Shown in pieces: positions 1-10,388 of a stretch of 64,000 nt of DNA (the first letter of the stretch is position 1; each line of letters starts with the position of its first letter). Made by a program: the position numbers and the translations under genes. Source of the DNA: Stenopsyche tienmushanensis. Lineage: Eukaryota > Arthropoda > Insecta > Trichoptera > Stenopsychidae. The stretch spans positions 434,001 to 498,000 of the forward strand of contig WACJ01000108.1 of the NCBI GenBank assembly GCA_008973525.1. The letters are read 5' to 3'. The notes beneath the pieces were generated by a model. The model ran no database searches. It saw nothing but the letters and a program-made list of their open reading frames with translations, and had not been told where the DNA came from.

Positions 1-391
1 TAAGGCCAAAAACGTTTTTTAAACAGTCACCATTTTGTGATATTTTTTCTTTGAGGTAGAAATTATAGCGAATCATAGCAAATCATAATTCAATAACGCA
101 CACGTTTGAATAATGGCTATCATATTTTTTTAACTCTGCATAAATTGAGATCGTTCAGGAAATAGTGTTATAGAAGGTTCTATAATAGAAAAATGTATAC
201 ACATTTGAATGATTCTAAATAATAGTCATTATTTCAGGGCAATTAAACAGACGTATATTTGGTAATGCCGCATGTTAAATTTAATGGTCCGTTGAGATTA
301 TATCTTCATCGTGTTGTTGATATTTAAAAATACAATCGTGCTTTATACATTTTGATCTAGATCCTTCATCGTGAGATATGAGATACTGAAA
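1..391. other. AT-rich upstream region of member 1
   Basis: No coding sequence recognised. TATTTAAAAATAC at about 322 is a TATA-like candidate upstream of the member 1 start. The stretch ATTTCAGGGCAATTA at about 231 resembles the intron/exon 2 junction of member 2 but leads to an immediate stop. Confidence 0.4.
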
Positions 392-1201
392 ATGATAAAA
401 TTTGGCTTGAAAATAGCTTTGGTCATAATTTCATTCAATTTCATCTATGGAGATTTGAATAATTACGTAAGTCATTGCCTTGATTGATATTTGCGTTATG
501 ACGTTTTGGAGAAATCTAAAAACGAAAAATTACAGGGCGAATATGATGTTTGTGTTTCAAAACTTGAAGTGATCAAGGATCCGAAGCTGAAGCTGACTGA
601 TGTCAATTATGAAATAATATACAATGAGACAACCAAAAAACAGTTGTTAAGAAGCCATATAAATGTTTTGGTAACACAACTTGGTCCAATAATGGTATCA
701 TCATTATCGTTATAGTTATTGATCACGTCTTATGATATAAGCACCAATTTGTATTCCCAGTTAATGAATGTGTTGTTTTGCAGTATAAATTTAAGCTTTT
801 AAAATGGACTGGAAAGAGATTTGAATCCATGCTGACGATGAAAAGCAAAAACTTATGCGAGAGCAAAGGGCATGTAAATTTTTTTTCAAGATTTTTCCAT
901 TTTATAGACGAGAAAAAGTGCATCATCGGAAAAGTATTTCATTTCAAATATAAAATAAATTTGTTATTTGATTTTTTTGTGCTCAAATAAATGATTTTTT
1001 TAGGGTTCTAAGCAAATTCCCGATGTAACTCTATGGGATTTCGCATCGCAGTATGTCGGCACGAAATTTTTTTATGGGACCTACAAAGCTGATATGAAAT
1101 TTTACTCCAAACAGGGCTCTCTGACATACGCCATAATTATTATATCGATTGTCAAACCAGGCACATGTGTACCAGAAAATTTAAATAAACCAAGTGCATA
1201 A
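392..1201 (+). CDS. Secreted array-family protein, member 1 (four-cysteine type)
   Basis: Exons 392-466, 536-694, 784-933 and 1004-1201 give 193 residues ending in TAA. All introns are phase 0 with GT-AG ends. Exon 1 encodes a signal peptide (MIKFGLKIALVII start, likely cleaved near IYG/D). Exon 2 starts GEYDVC, exon 3 has KWTGKRF and SKNLC, and exon 4 has FFYGTYKADMKFY and ends near GTC. Unlike most members it has only four of the six family cysteines: the second (exon 2 residue 13) is Ile and the fifth (exon 4) is Tyr. One N-E-T sequon lies in exon 2. AATAAA lies about 30 bases after the stop. Function unknown; an extracellular role is inferred from the signal peptide. The first in-frame Met was taken as start. 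Confidence 0.85.
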
Positions 1202-1396
1202 AAACACTTATTAATTATACATTTGTTTTAATAAAATTTCTTATAATAAAGGGTATTTCAATAAGGACGCTGAATTTTTTAATATAAATAAAACAATTTG
1301 TATGTAAGGTGTTTACTCAAATTTTATTTTATTTAAAATAATATTTAATGGCATTAAATATGAAATATAATGTAGTTCAAATATTTATCGCGTCTT

Positions 1397-1880
1397 AGCT
1401 TGGTGGGACGTATTCTGGAGGTGCAATTTTCGATAACTTTGAATTTGCTGGATGGCGTTTGTTATGTTGACTTTGAAGGCTTAAATTTTTTGTGGATTGT
1501 ACGTATAAATCTACGACTTAAGATAGTTCATTGACGTTTATGGCAATGCCATTTTCACCTTGGAAAAACTACGGACCGATAATTCCATCAGACCAAAATC
1601 CACACCAAAGTGACTTTATCGGGATGCATTTGGTGCTGGTAAATCTCGTGTGGATTGGTACCGTCCCATATCTGATAATTTTGCTTTTTCACACATCCGT
1701 TCATCCAAAAATGGGCCTCCTGATGATGATAACTTTCTATGATGACAGTCTAAATTTGATAAAAACAAAGTCCATCATTGCAGCTTTTCTTATCAGTAAT
1801 GAAATATTGAACGGCGCGATTTTTCTCATAAACTGATTATGTTCTGGCCTTATTTTAATTGTTGTACTTTCTCCTAAAAA
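1397..1880 (-). mobile_element. Tc1/mariner-like transposase relic
   Basis: Read on the minus strand, about 1607-1712 encodes the pieces AHFWMNGCVKKQN, QIWDGTNPHEIYQHQMHP and DKV. After a frameshift, WCGFWSDGIIGP and FFQGENGIAINVN follow (about 1530-1610). This order is typical of the insect Tc1/mariner-like transposase with the VWCGxxxxGIIGPxFF signature. Stops and frameshifts show it is dead. A short related piece lies at about 31240-31290. Confidence 0.75.
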
Positions 1881-2165
1881 TATTGATATTAACAAAAATG
1901 AAACTGTGGGTCAGTGACTACATCCAAAAAATAAACCAACTTTTCGTTAATACACGATAAAAACACACGCGGGAAACTTAACGAGAAAATAATTCATCTG
2001 CTATTAATTATATTTGGATTTTCATTAAATTAATGTAACAAAACAAACTGATGACCAAAAGGGAAACCAAATTGTATTTGCGCAGGTGAGCTTTTATTTA
2101 TAGGTATTTTATTCATGGGCCCAATTTTAAGCATGCGAGGCTATCGAAAAGCATCAAGCAAAAAT
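1881..2165. other. Spacer before member 2
   Basis: AT-rich, no gene seen. It should contain the promoter of member 2, but no clear TATA box was identified. Confidence 0.3.
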
Positions 2166-4182
2166 ATGGCGAGCTTTGTATCGATGATTATGATCATGTC
2201 GTTTTGCATTAGGGTAGTATATGGAGATCTGCAAAATTATGTGAGTTTGTTTATAATTTTTACACCATTAAAATTTATTATTTATTTAGGGCTGTCTCAA
2301 TTTACTGATAATACTAATAAGAACAGATTTTTTACAAGATATTCTATTCAATACATCTCAAAATAGATTCAGCTCAGATCATTCAAAGGGCTTCAATTGA
2401 ATTTATTTAAAAATAAAATGGAAACGTCAAATTCGATTAAAATGTGAAAACATTTTTGAATTCACCAATATGTGTGTTTAGCATAATATTTTTTAGGTTT
2501 TAAAAATATTTTATATTTTTTGCACGAAATTTATACAACCCTACATGTTTCATAAAATTAATATAATTCTTAAACCAGCTAATAGATTCAAACGAAATTT
2601 ATATTTGAATTGTGTATTTGAACGTATCTTTTAACGTATTTGCAAAAAATATTTATAATCTATAAAAGGGTTTTTATTTCGCATATATTACTGTAATTTT
2701 ACGCGATGTTTAAGGCTATAATCTTCCTTAATAATATTAAATAGCCCATAATAAATTTAAGAGAAGCTCTGTCGTATGCCATATTATCAATGTAATTATA
2801 TGAATTTAAAAATAATACATATTTCAGGGCAATTACGATGCTTGCATCGAGTCTCTGGAAAACATCGACGATGGAAAGAATTTATCCTTCGTTCATCATC
2901 ATTTATTCTTCGATGAAAACAATAAGCAACTTCTAACTGCTAACTTTAGCGTGTACCAAAAAACCGGTCCTATTATGGTTAGTATCCAATCAATGTGGAC
3001 AAATTGACTTTACTTGTGATTTAAATATGATGTTTTTTTCAGACTAAAATTAAAATAATGAAGTGGAATAAAAACAGATTTGAAAATATGTTAACGCTGA
3101 ACAGCAAAAATCTTTGCGAGAGTAAAATTCACATCAATTTCTTTTCATATTTCGTTAGCTTCGTTGATGAAAAAAAGTGCATCATAGGGCAGGTAATGTT
3201 ATAAATTCATGTTTTTCGTATTTATTTGAAACACGTTTTACGTTTTTCCGCGAGCCAGGGCGATTCAACATGTCTGAAACGTGGGAACTACGTTATAAAC
3301 CCATTATTAAAAAATATTTGTGTATAACAAATACATTTAAATAAAATTTTCGTTAAGTATTCCAAAGAATAAATACTGATCATTGCTACAAGGATTGTCC
3401 CAAAAGTACCCAAACTAACAAAGAAAAAATATCTTTATGTCTCAACATCTCTTTTTAGCTCGATACACTTTTCCACTTCTCTCACGGGTAGTTTAGGGCT
3501 TCAATTTTCAGGTTTAGACTTCGGACCCCGATCTCGGAGTGTCCATGTGGCGATCAATGGGCGTAGAACATATTCTGTGGACATGTTCGGGCAAGACGTC
3601 TAATCGCGAGGCGCTTATTAGCGGTCCGAAAGGCGGACCGGTTGGGCGCACACACCTTGTGGCCACTCCGTCCTCTTTTAGAGCTTTTTGTTAAGTATTG
3701 GACCTATGTTTCATCCATGGCTATGAAAACTCGACTTTAATTCAGTAAAATATTGCCAAATAATCGATTGAAACATCCATACGTCGCTATTTTTATTCCA
3801 TTGTGAGCAAACGCATCATCTATAATGCGCACCGCTTTCTCATATCAATTTTTTCCAGGGTAGATATTGATTGGACTGAAACTCTTCAAATAAAAGTATT
3901 TTATCACATAACAATTTCTATACGTCAGATCGAGCACTCGTGGGACTATCATAATATTATCATTCTTCAGTTTTATTGTACAACATTTTATATTAATTTC
4001 AGAGCTCGAAGTACATACCCAATATTTCTTTGAATGATTATATTTCACTGTTTGTCGGTAAGAGTTTCTTCTATGGGCGATACAAACTGTTCTTGAAATT
4101 CTATACTAAACAAGGTAACATCGCCAACGACATCATTATTATAGGCATCGTAAAAGAAGACACATGCAATGTTTTGCACTGA
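2166..4182 (+). CDS. Secreted array-family protein, member 2 (four-cysteine type)
   Basis: Exons 2166-2240, 2828-2977, 3043-3192 and 4003-4182 give 184 residues. It is the closest relative of member 1: same 25-codon signal exon ending in NY, KWNKNRF and SKNLCESK in exon 3, and FFYGRYKLFLKFYTKQGN in exon 4. It also lacks cysteines 2 (Ile) and 5 (Asn). In-frame Mets also occur at 2115 and 2133; 2166 was chosen because it gives the same exon length as member 1. Intron 3 is long (810 bases) because it contains a LINE fragment at about 3480-3700; intron 1 (587 bases) holds a repeat shared with about 52845-52900. Exon 4 begins with Ser where most members have Gly. A short reading frame just after exon 3 ends in a stop and was not used. 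Confidence 0.8.
3480..3700 (+). mobile_element. LINE 3' coding-end fragment inside intron 3 of member 2
   Basis: One frame reads SECPCGDQ; after a one-base shift follow EHILWTCSGKTSNREALI and GGPVGRTHLVATPSSFRAF. This is the cysteine/histidine motif and tail found at the end of jockey/R1-type LINE ORF2. Related copies lie at about 42040-42230 (plus) and 53280-53600 (minus). Its presence explains the long intron. Confidence 0.7.
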
Positions 4183-4640
4183 ATTGTACACGTAATAAAT
4201 GAAATAAATATACGCGTTTGGCTGAATTTCGTTTTACTATAAATGACAAAAATATAATAATAATGAACGAGGGTCATGCAATATTTTTTTAATTAAATAT
4301 TCGAATACTTTCGGGTCTTCCTAATATTTAAAGCATAGGTTCCCAACTTTTTCCGGGTGGCGACTCCTTTTTATAAAAGTCGTGTGGACCAGATCCAATA
4401 ACTCCGATGCAATTGAAAAAGGAATTTTTAACAAGGCAATTAAAAAAAAACAAAAACATTTTTTTTGTATAATTTTATTTTAAATTATGTTTAATAATTA
4501 ACCTAATGCGATGGATGAAATTGCATATTATTAACCACTCTCAAAATTAAATTTATACCTATCTTTTAAACGAAGAAGAGTTGAAAATCCACTCTCCCAG
4601 AAATTAATTAAAAAAGGCTGTTACCAACGGGTCAATCAAG
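4183..4640. other. Spacer after member 2
   Basis: AT-rich. Polyadenylation-type AATAAA motifs follow the member 2 stop. No gene recognised. Confidence 0.3.
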
Positions 4641-4679
4641 ATTCTGGCTAGAATACGAAATTCCAGAACTAACAGAATA

Positions 4680-5160
4680 GCCATAGACATGAGAGTCCAT
4701 GGGGTATCTATTAGATTCGCTGCTGCCCCATGACGATCCCTTAAAAGATACACCAGCACACAGTACCGTCAGATTGGAAGCAGATCGTCAAAAGGACCTT
4801 TTTCAGCAGATCGACCTCGATCTTTGTTTCATTTTGAGAGTGAGACGAAGCCTAAACATTGCACAACGGCAGCCACTACTAAGAATCACTGGAGCGTACA
4901 GAACAACTGCTACAGACAGCCTCCCTGTCCTTGCAGGGATCATGCCACTAGACCTAATAGTGCAATTAAAGGCAGTGAGGCACCTTAAAAAAACACGTAG
5001 AATAATTAAAGTACCCAACTCCAATCAGCTGAGGAAGCAGATGGAATTCTTACGGATCCTATTGCCACCAAAAGGTGGGCTAGAAACGCAGCAATTGCCG
5101 ATTGGGAACGCAGCTGGTCTGAATCGGTGGTCGGTCAATATATAAAAACGCTACGAACTT
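4680..5160 (+). mobile_element. R1-clade LINE relic (post-RT region)
   Basis: The frame at about 4830-5000 reads QRQPLLRITGAYRTTATDSL and VLAGIMPLDLIVQ, matching the region after the reverse-transcriptase palm in R1-type ORF2. The same block recurs at about 17140-17230 (VNAAYRTVSLEAVLVIAGIP). Flanking sequence is too decayed to set ends. Confidence 0.7.
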
Positions 5161-5489
5161 ATTCCCCAACCTAATATAAGAAATATAAATGAAATCATTA
5201 AAAAATATTTAATTAGTGCGATATTTGTTTCTCCACTCTTTCACTTAGCCTTTGAAAATCGTTCTCAGTTTAGGTATTTGAGTTTATTTTTGAGTTTGGT
5301 GGCCAACCAGTTCTATTTGGAGATATTCTGGGGTCGGTTCGAATTCAACGTGAAAAGGAGATGGATATATTTCAAAATTTTTGTTGTATTTGTCTAACTG
5401 CAATTACTGAATCGGCTTTCAAAAGCAGTTGTAAATTTTCTTATTTCTTTTACTACGTCTCGGGAGATCTGTCTCTGTCTGTCTCCGAG

Positions 5490-5790
5490 CTCAATGTACA
5501 AGAGTGCTTTTTCTGAAAAGCGGGAAGGGGGGTCCCAGGCCCTGGGATAGTACGCCTTTGGGGTTTAATCTTTCAGTCTCAAAAACGGTATTTATCTTCT
5601 CTACAATATCTTCACTTTTTGCAGTAGTTTCAAGTTCACTACAAAATAGGAAACCTTCTTTGATATCATCTGAATGAATATATTTCACGAAGACAAGCAA
5701 CTGAGCACACGAGCTTACGTCTGTTGATTCATCAACTTGAAAAGAAGCAATGGTGATTTGACCTTGATTTAAAAGTTAGTAAAGTCGAAT
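5490..5790 (-). mobile_element. hAT transposase relic (ZBED5/Buster type)
   Basis: The minus strand encodes ASFQVDESTDVSSCAQ, LLVFVKYIHSDDIKEGFLFC and SELETTAKSEDIVEKINTVF, a very recognisable part of ZBED5-like hAT transposases including the DES/T-D catalytic-core neighbourhood. No terminal repeats were found here. Confidence 0.8.
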
Positions 5791-5829
5791 TTAAGATGTT
5801 CTTCTAAATACTTGGGTTTTTCTTCTTAT

Positions 5830-6150
5830 CTTCTAATATATAAAAGTGTATTGGGTTTTGTTCGTGTAAAATGCGCTGCCATAACGTTCATCGAATTGCG
5901 ATAAAACTTCGTCCACTTATTGCTAAGGATTTCGTGAGTAACATAGGCATAGTTTAATATATAAAAATCAATGTTTGTTTGCCCGTATTTAATGCGCTGC
6001 CATACTGTTCATTCGATTGCGATAAAACTTTGCCAACTTATTGTATGCACTTTCTCAAATACTATAGGTATACAGTACAATTAGCTTTCTGTAGATCTCA
6101 TATATAAAAATAAATGTTTGTATGTTTGCTCATATTTATAATAAATTTTA
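5830..6150. repeat. Degenerate tandem repeat, three units of about 120-140 bases
   Basis: Units begin near 5833, 5957 and 6099 with TAATATATAAAA-x-T-x-x-ATGTTTGT or close variants. The first two continue with AATGCGCTGCCATA and TTGCGATAAAACTT. This motif set is common in dispersed insect repeats; I could not assign a class. Confidence 0.65.
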
Positions 6151-6513
6151 TAATTTCATTATTTCTATCATTCCTAATTAAATAAGATAACTCTTTCAAA
6201 TTTCAAATGATATTTTTAGAATACTTCTGTGGCAGCAAAGCGCCGGATAATAGCTAGTATTAAAATAAAAATTGCATTTTGGTGAATATTTTTTTTTAGT
6301 TGACTGTATAAGTTGACGAACCCACAGAAAATCCGTCGCGACCCCTAAATTGAGAGCCAACGATTTAAAGTGTGCGCGCAATAAATGTACAGCCGCGCGT
6401 TGAAAGTGTCGCAACAATAAAATAAAAACACAGCCTTTCATTATTAATTTTTATTTAACAACCCATTTACCACATCAGTTTGTACCATTATAATTTTTAA
6501 ATCTTCATTTGGA
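6151..6513. other. Spacer after member 3
   Basis: AT-rich with a short open frame on minus (6196-6441) that shows no family resemblance and was not called. No gene supported. Confidence 0.3.
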
Positions 6514-7296
6514 TTATGTAGGAATTTTACATGTATTAGGTTTAACTACGCTTGTGATCGATTTCGTACATGATATTATTCCATTTGGCGTATAAAACTG
6601 CAGATTGGTCTTCAGTTTTCCATAGAAGAACTTATCTCCGAACACGTGAGTGGAAAAATCCTTTACATCGAGATCTTTAGAAGTCATCAAGCCCTGTAAA
6701 TATCAATTAAATGAGGATTTAAACAGGCTGTACAGTTTTAAATGCTTTAATTTAATATGAACATACCTTTTTCATAGTGCAAGGCTCGCCAGGGACAAAT
6801 TTGAAGAAGCGATCCAAGAAAAACTTTTTAAACAGGACGTTTTCGCACATATTTTTGCTCGAGAAAGTCGTCATCGGGACGAATTTTTCGCCATTCCATT
6901 TTCAAAACGTCCATTTTAAGCTGAAAGCAAATTTTGAATCAATCGACTGCGGACATAAAAATGCAAATGATTAATTTTACCATAGCGATTCCGGCGTCTT
7001 CGAACAGTGTTAAATTTGAAGTTACGACGCTCTTTCCATTTTCATTAATTCGATGCGATATATACGACTCGGAGAGATTGTTCTTCTCAGTTCCCGGACA
7101 AATATTCACAGATTCCAGACACAAATCATAGGGACCCTATAAAAATTATTTTTATTATCAGGATGAGTGAAATTTGTCGATGGTGATGAATAATTGAATC
7201 AATATTTACAAAATGGTCGCTGTCCATCGCATTTGAACTTATTTGGTGTAGTACAGCCAATAAGGTCAGAGCGGTGAGATACTTTTTGGTACACAT
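6514..7296 (-). pseudogene. Secreted array-family protein, member 3, with single-base frameshift in exon 3
   Basis: Minus-strand exons 7210-7296 (29-codon signal peptide, MCTKKYLTALTLLAVLHQ), 6981-7136 (GPYDLC and CPGTEK), 6767-6920 and 6514-6693 (FFYGKLKTNLQFY, ends NTCKIPT). All six family cysteines are present. Exon 3 is 154 bases, one more than a whole number of codons. The frame LKMDVLK at its start must shift by one to reach GEKFVPMTTF and SSKNMCENVL, which align with KWTGKRF and SKNLC of member 1. The extra base lies in a run of four A at plus positions 6899-6902. Other exons and splice sites look sound, so this is either a very young pseudogene or a homopolymer error in the assembly. 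Confidence 0.75.
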
Positions 7297-7961
7297 CTCG
7301 AAGGCTGTTTGCAATCAAATGATCATGCAACCACAATTGATCACTGCATTATAATATTTTGCATAATTTAAAAATAATTTGCCCACTGTCCGTAAAATGG
7401 GCTCAATTTCGTAATAGCGGCATTTATATTATAATGGTCAATATTAATGCCATAGTCGATCATCAGATAAATGATTACGTTTATAATACTGATCCCAGAG
7501 AATAATACTAATGTTTATTCTTATATAGATTTATAATGTCGCATTCGTAAACGGATACAATTTATGAAAATCCCTCACTATCTAACCATAATATGTTTTA
7601 TCATCATTATCTGCCTGGTGGAGTCCATTAAATTCAAAAGCAATTTTTAATCCCATAATTTCCAGCTTCCATGCATTTTCATATAGAACAAATCCCATTT
7701 ATTATTATTTGGAAGTGGATGATTCCTTGTACATCCCATCTAGTATAGGGTCATCCAAATGCGACGCCTAGATGTCAGCACTGTATAATGTTTACACGTG
7801 ACGTATTTTCAACATATCACATTTAAATGACCCTTTCAGATGTCAGAATTTGTTCCGTCTGAGTTAAAAACCATATGATTCCGAGGGACCAAAAACTTAA
7901 ACGCCAAGGGCCTCCCAAGTGCTCAATTCAGCACTGGATATGAAATAATCATAAACGAATA
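7297..7961. other. Spacer upstream of member 3
   Basis: No coding sequence recognised. It probably contains the member 3 promoter. Confidence 0.3.
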
Positions 7962-8094
7962 CAGTCAGCCCTTCTATAGCATCAAGATAGGGACCACACT
8001 ATAGAAAATTAGGCACTCATAAAAAATGTAAGTACACGAGGGAGCATTGACCTTATGTATTTTACGAAAGTGGACGCTATAGGAGGATTGACTG
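7962..8094. mobile_element. Tc1/mariner-type MITE with TA target duplication
   Basis: The left end CAGTCAGCCCTTCTATAGC and the right end GCTATAGGAGGATTGACTG are imperfect inverted repeats of about 19-20 bases, each flanked by TA. The total is 133 bases with no coding capacity. A similar single end (TA, CAATCAACCCTGCTATAGCG) occurs at about 55654-55675. Confidence 0.75.
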
Positions 8095-8944
8095 TACTTA
8101 TAACCATTATCGATTTTTCTCGATCTAAATGCATCTCCTTCTTACCAAAATTGAATAACGGAGCATAACTCAATAAGTTTGTAGAATATAATTCGTCATA
8201 AATTAGTTATCTAAGACTTCATCGAACAAAACTCACTAAACAGTGATGACACTATCTTAACTTTCCCCATAATTGGCTTACCTTTAGTCCTTATTGTATG
8301 TGGCTCACATTATCCTATACGAGAAACCTGACCAATGATAATCCATTCTGTCATTTACATCTGTCCTGACCCTCCAATTTCTCAGGTTCAGAAATGCAAC
8401 ATATTTGGCGACCTGATCCCAGTGTAAACGACTACAACCTGAAAAACCGAGACAAGAAAAATTAAGACTAAGACTCAAACTGATGACCTCTCACTGTTTG
8501 GATGCTTTCTCTACATATTAATAGTGTGATAATCTAAAAGGGCATAGTTGAGAGGATTTTTAGAAGTACTAAATGAAGCATGATTATGTGTCAACCTCAT
8601 CTATAATCAGTGGCGGATTATTTTCAGTATTCTTAAATATTTTTTTCAGTTTAATTCAATAATTTGATCATCAATAACAATACCGAGTTGTCATGCTACT
8701 AATAAATACGCAAATTAAGAATAAAACATCCAAAATAGATATTTAATTGAAAGGTTGAGAACTCCTGCATTAAATAGCGCAACAAAATGATGTATGATTG
8801 AAGTATATTGCAGCATAATTAACGTTTTTGTGTCCAATAGATTAGGATATTTATCATTTGGAGAAAATAGAGTTTCAAAATGCAATTAAGTTAACACAAA
8901 AAAATATAGAAATATAGATGTTTAAAATACGAGCCCAATATCAA
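8095..8944. other. Spacer with unassigned repeat traces
   Basis: No gene recognised. TTTGGCGACCTGATCCCAGT at about 8407 resembles sequence next to LTR-retrotransposon primer sites, and CAGTGGCGGATTA at about 8610 resembles a hAT end, but neither has a matching partner. Confidence 0.3.
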
Positions 8945-10388
8945 AACCAGGGTTGTACAACATTATAAAGGAATGGGGCTAAAGGGCTATGCCGAAAGTG
9001 GTTCATCCCTCAGGCTACATCCTATTACATGATTTTAGACGCCATAAGCCATCGGTAGGGATCTTCCCAGCACCATGGAAAAGGCAGAAGCTGATTCTCA
9101 TCCCCAAAGGGACCTCCGGGTCCATCGACCATCATCCACAGCAGTAGGGCTTCCATATAGGCCGCTCCACAATCCACCGTCATCACCCAAGTTGTAGACA
9201 CGGTGAAACAGGCGTGGTGTGGCAGTATAAAAGCCAGTAGATACACGATAATGATTGCACTAGACGTCAAAAATGCCTTCAACTCCTACCTGCACGAGAG
9301 TACTCTTATCTACGCAGACGCCGATGAGGAGAGAAGATAAAAACCAGTAACGACAGGCATTCCACAGGGGTCGGTGCTCGGACCCGCCCTATGGAACATG
9401 ATGTACAACGGACTACTGAGGACGCCTCTAATGGACGGAGCCAAAATGGTCGCCTTCGCTGATGACGTTGTCATCCTAGTCACAGTCGAATCCACTGAAA
9501 TCCTGCGAACGATCTGCGAGGCTGCGCTGAAATAGGCCAAGAAGTGGCTGATAGGAGCTGGTCTGGAGCTTGCTTTTTCACAAGGAAGCTTGCGCCCCCA
9601 TCGGGGGCTACGAGATTAAATACTCTCAAGATTCATTCGGTATTTGGGGTGGAGATTGATGACAAACTCCGATTCATCACCCACACGGAGAAGTTGGCAG
9701 CGAAGGCGACCAGCATCGCGAAGAATCTGGCCAGGTTGATGCCCAACATTGGTGGCCCAAAAACAAGCAGGAGGCGACTCTACAACGAAGTAGTGCACTC
9801 GGTACTGTTGTACGAAGCGTCGATATGGGCCGAGGCACTATAAATTGAAAGAGCCAGGCTCAACACGGCCAGAGTCCAGAGAAGGAGCGCAATCAGAGTG
9901 GCTGATGCATATCGCACAGTGTCGGAAGATGGATTGGCGGTATGGCACTGACTGCCATACCGCCAATCGACCTGCTCGCTTACGAGAGACAGGCAATACA
10001 GAAAGGCGAAGACAAGAATAACGCTGAGCAAAGGCACCATGGCGACGTGCTAGTCCTGATGGGACAACTCCGCTAAAGGTCGGTGGACGTACGAGCTAAT
10101 ATCGAACCTGAGAACCTGGGTAGTCAGAAAGCACGGTCAACTGTGCTACCACTTGACCCAAGTCCTCACCGGATACGGTTATTTTGGTAGCTACCTACAC
10201 AAAATAGGCAAAGAGACTGGCACGGAGTGCCATCACTGCGGAGCGGAGTACGACGGAGTAGACGGACACATGAAATTTGTCTGCCCAGCATGGAGCACGG
10301 AAAGGGACATCCTACGGAAGGAGCTGGGAATCAGCTCGCTCTCCCCTAGCAACATGGTTTCTTGATGCTGAACGTACAAGATGACGAA

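Noticed and set aside
225..260. Exon 2-like junction ATTTCAGGGCAATTA upstream of member 1
   Set aside because: It reaches a stop at once and no other exon 2 residues follow; too short to call a gene remnant.
1531..1836. 101-codon open frame on plus
   Set aside because: It is the opposite strand of a Tc1/mariner-like transposase relic that reads clearly on minus.
3191..3335. Possible short alternative exon 4 of member 2 (GDSTCLKRGNYV…) just after exon 3
   Set aside because: It lacks every exon 4 motif; a full exon 4 with a proper acceptor lies at 4003-4182.
9025..10040. Several minus-strand open frames
   Set aside because: They are shadows of the R1-like LINE coding sequence on plus.
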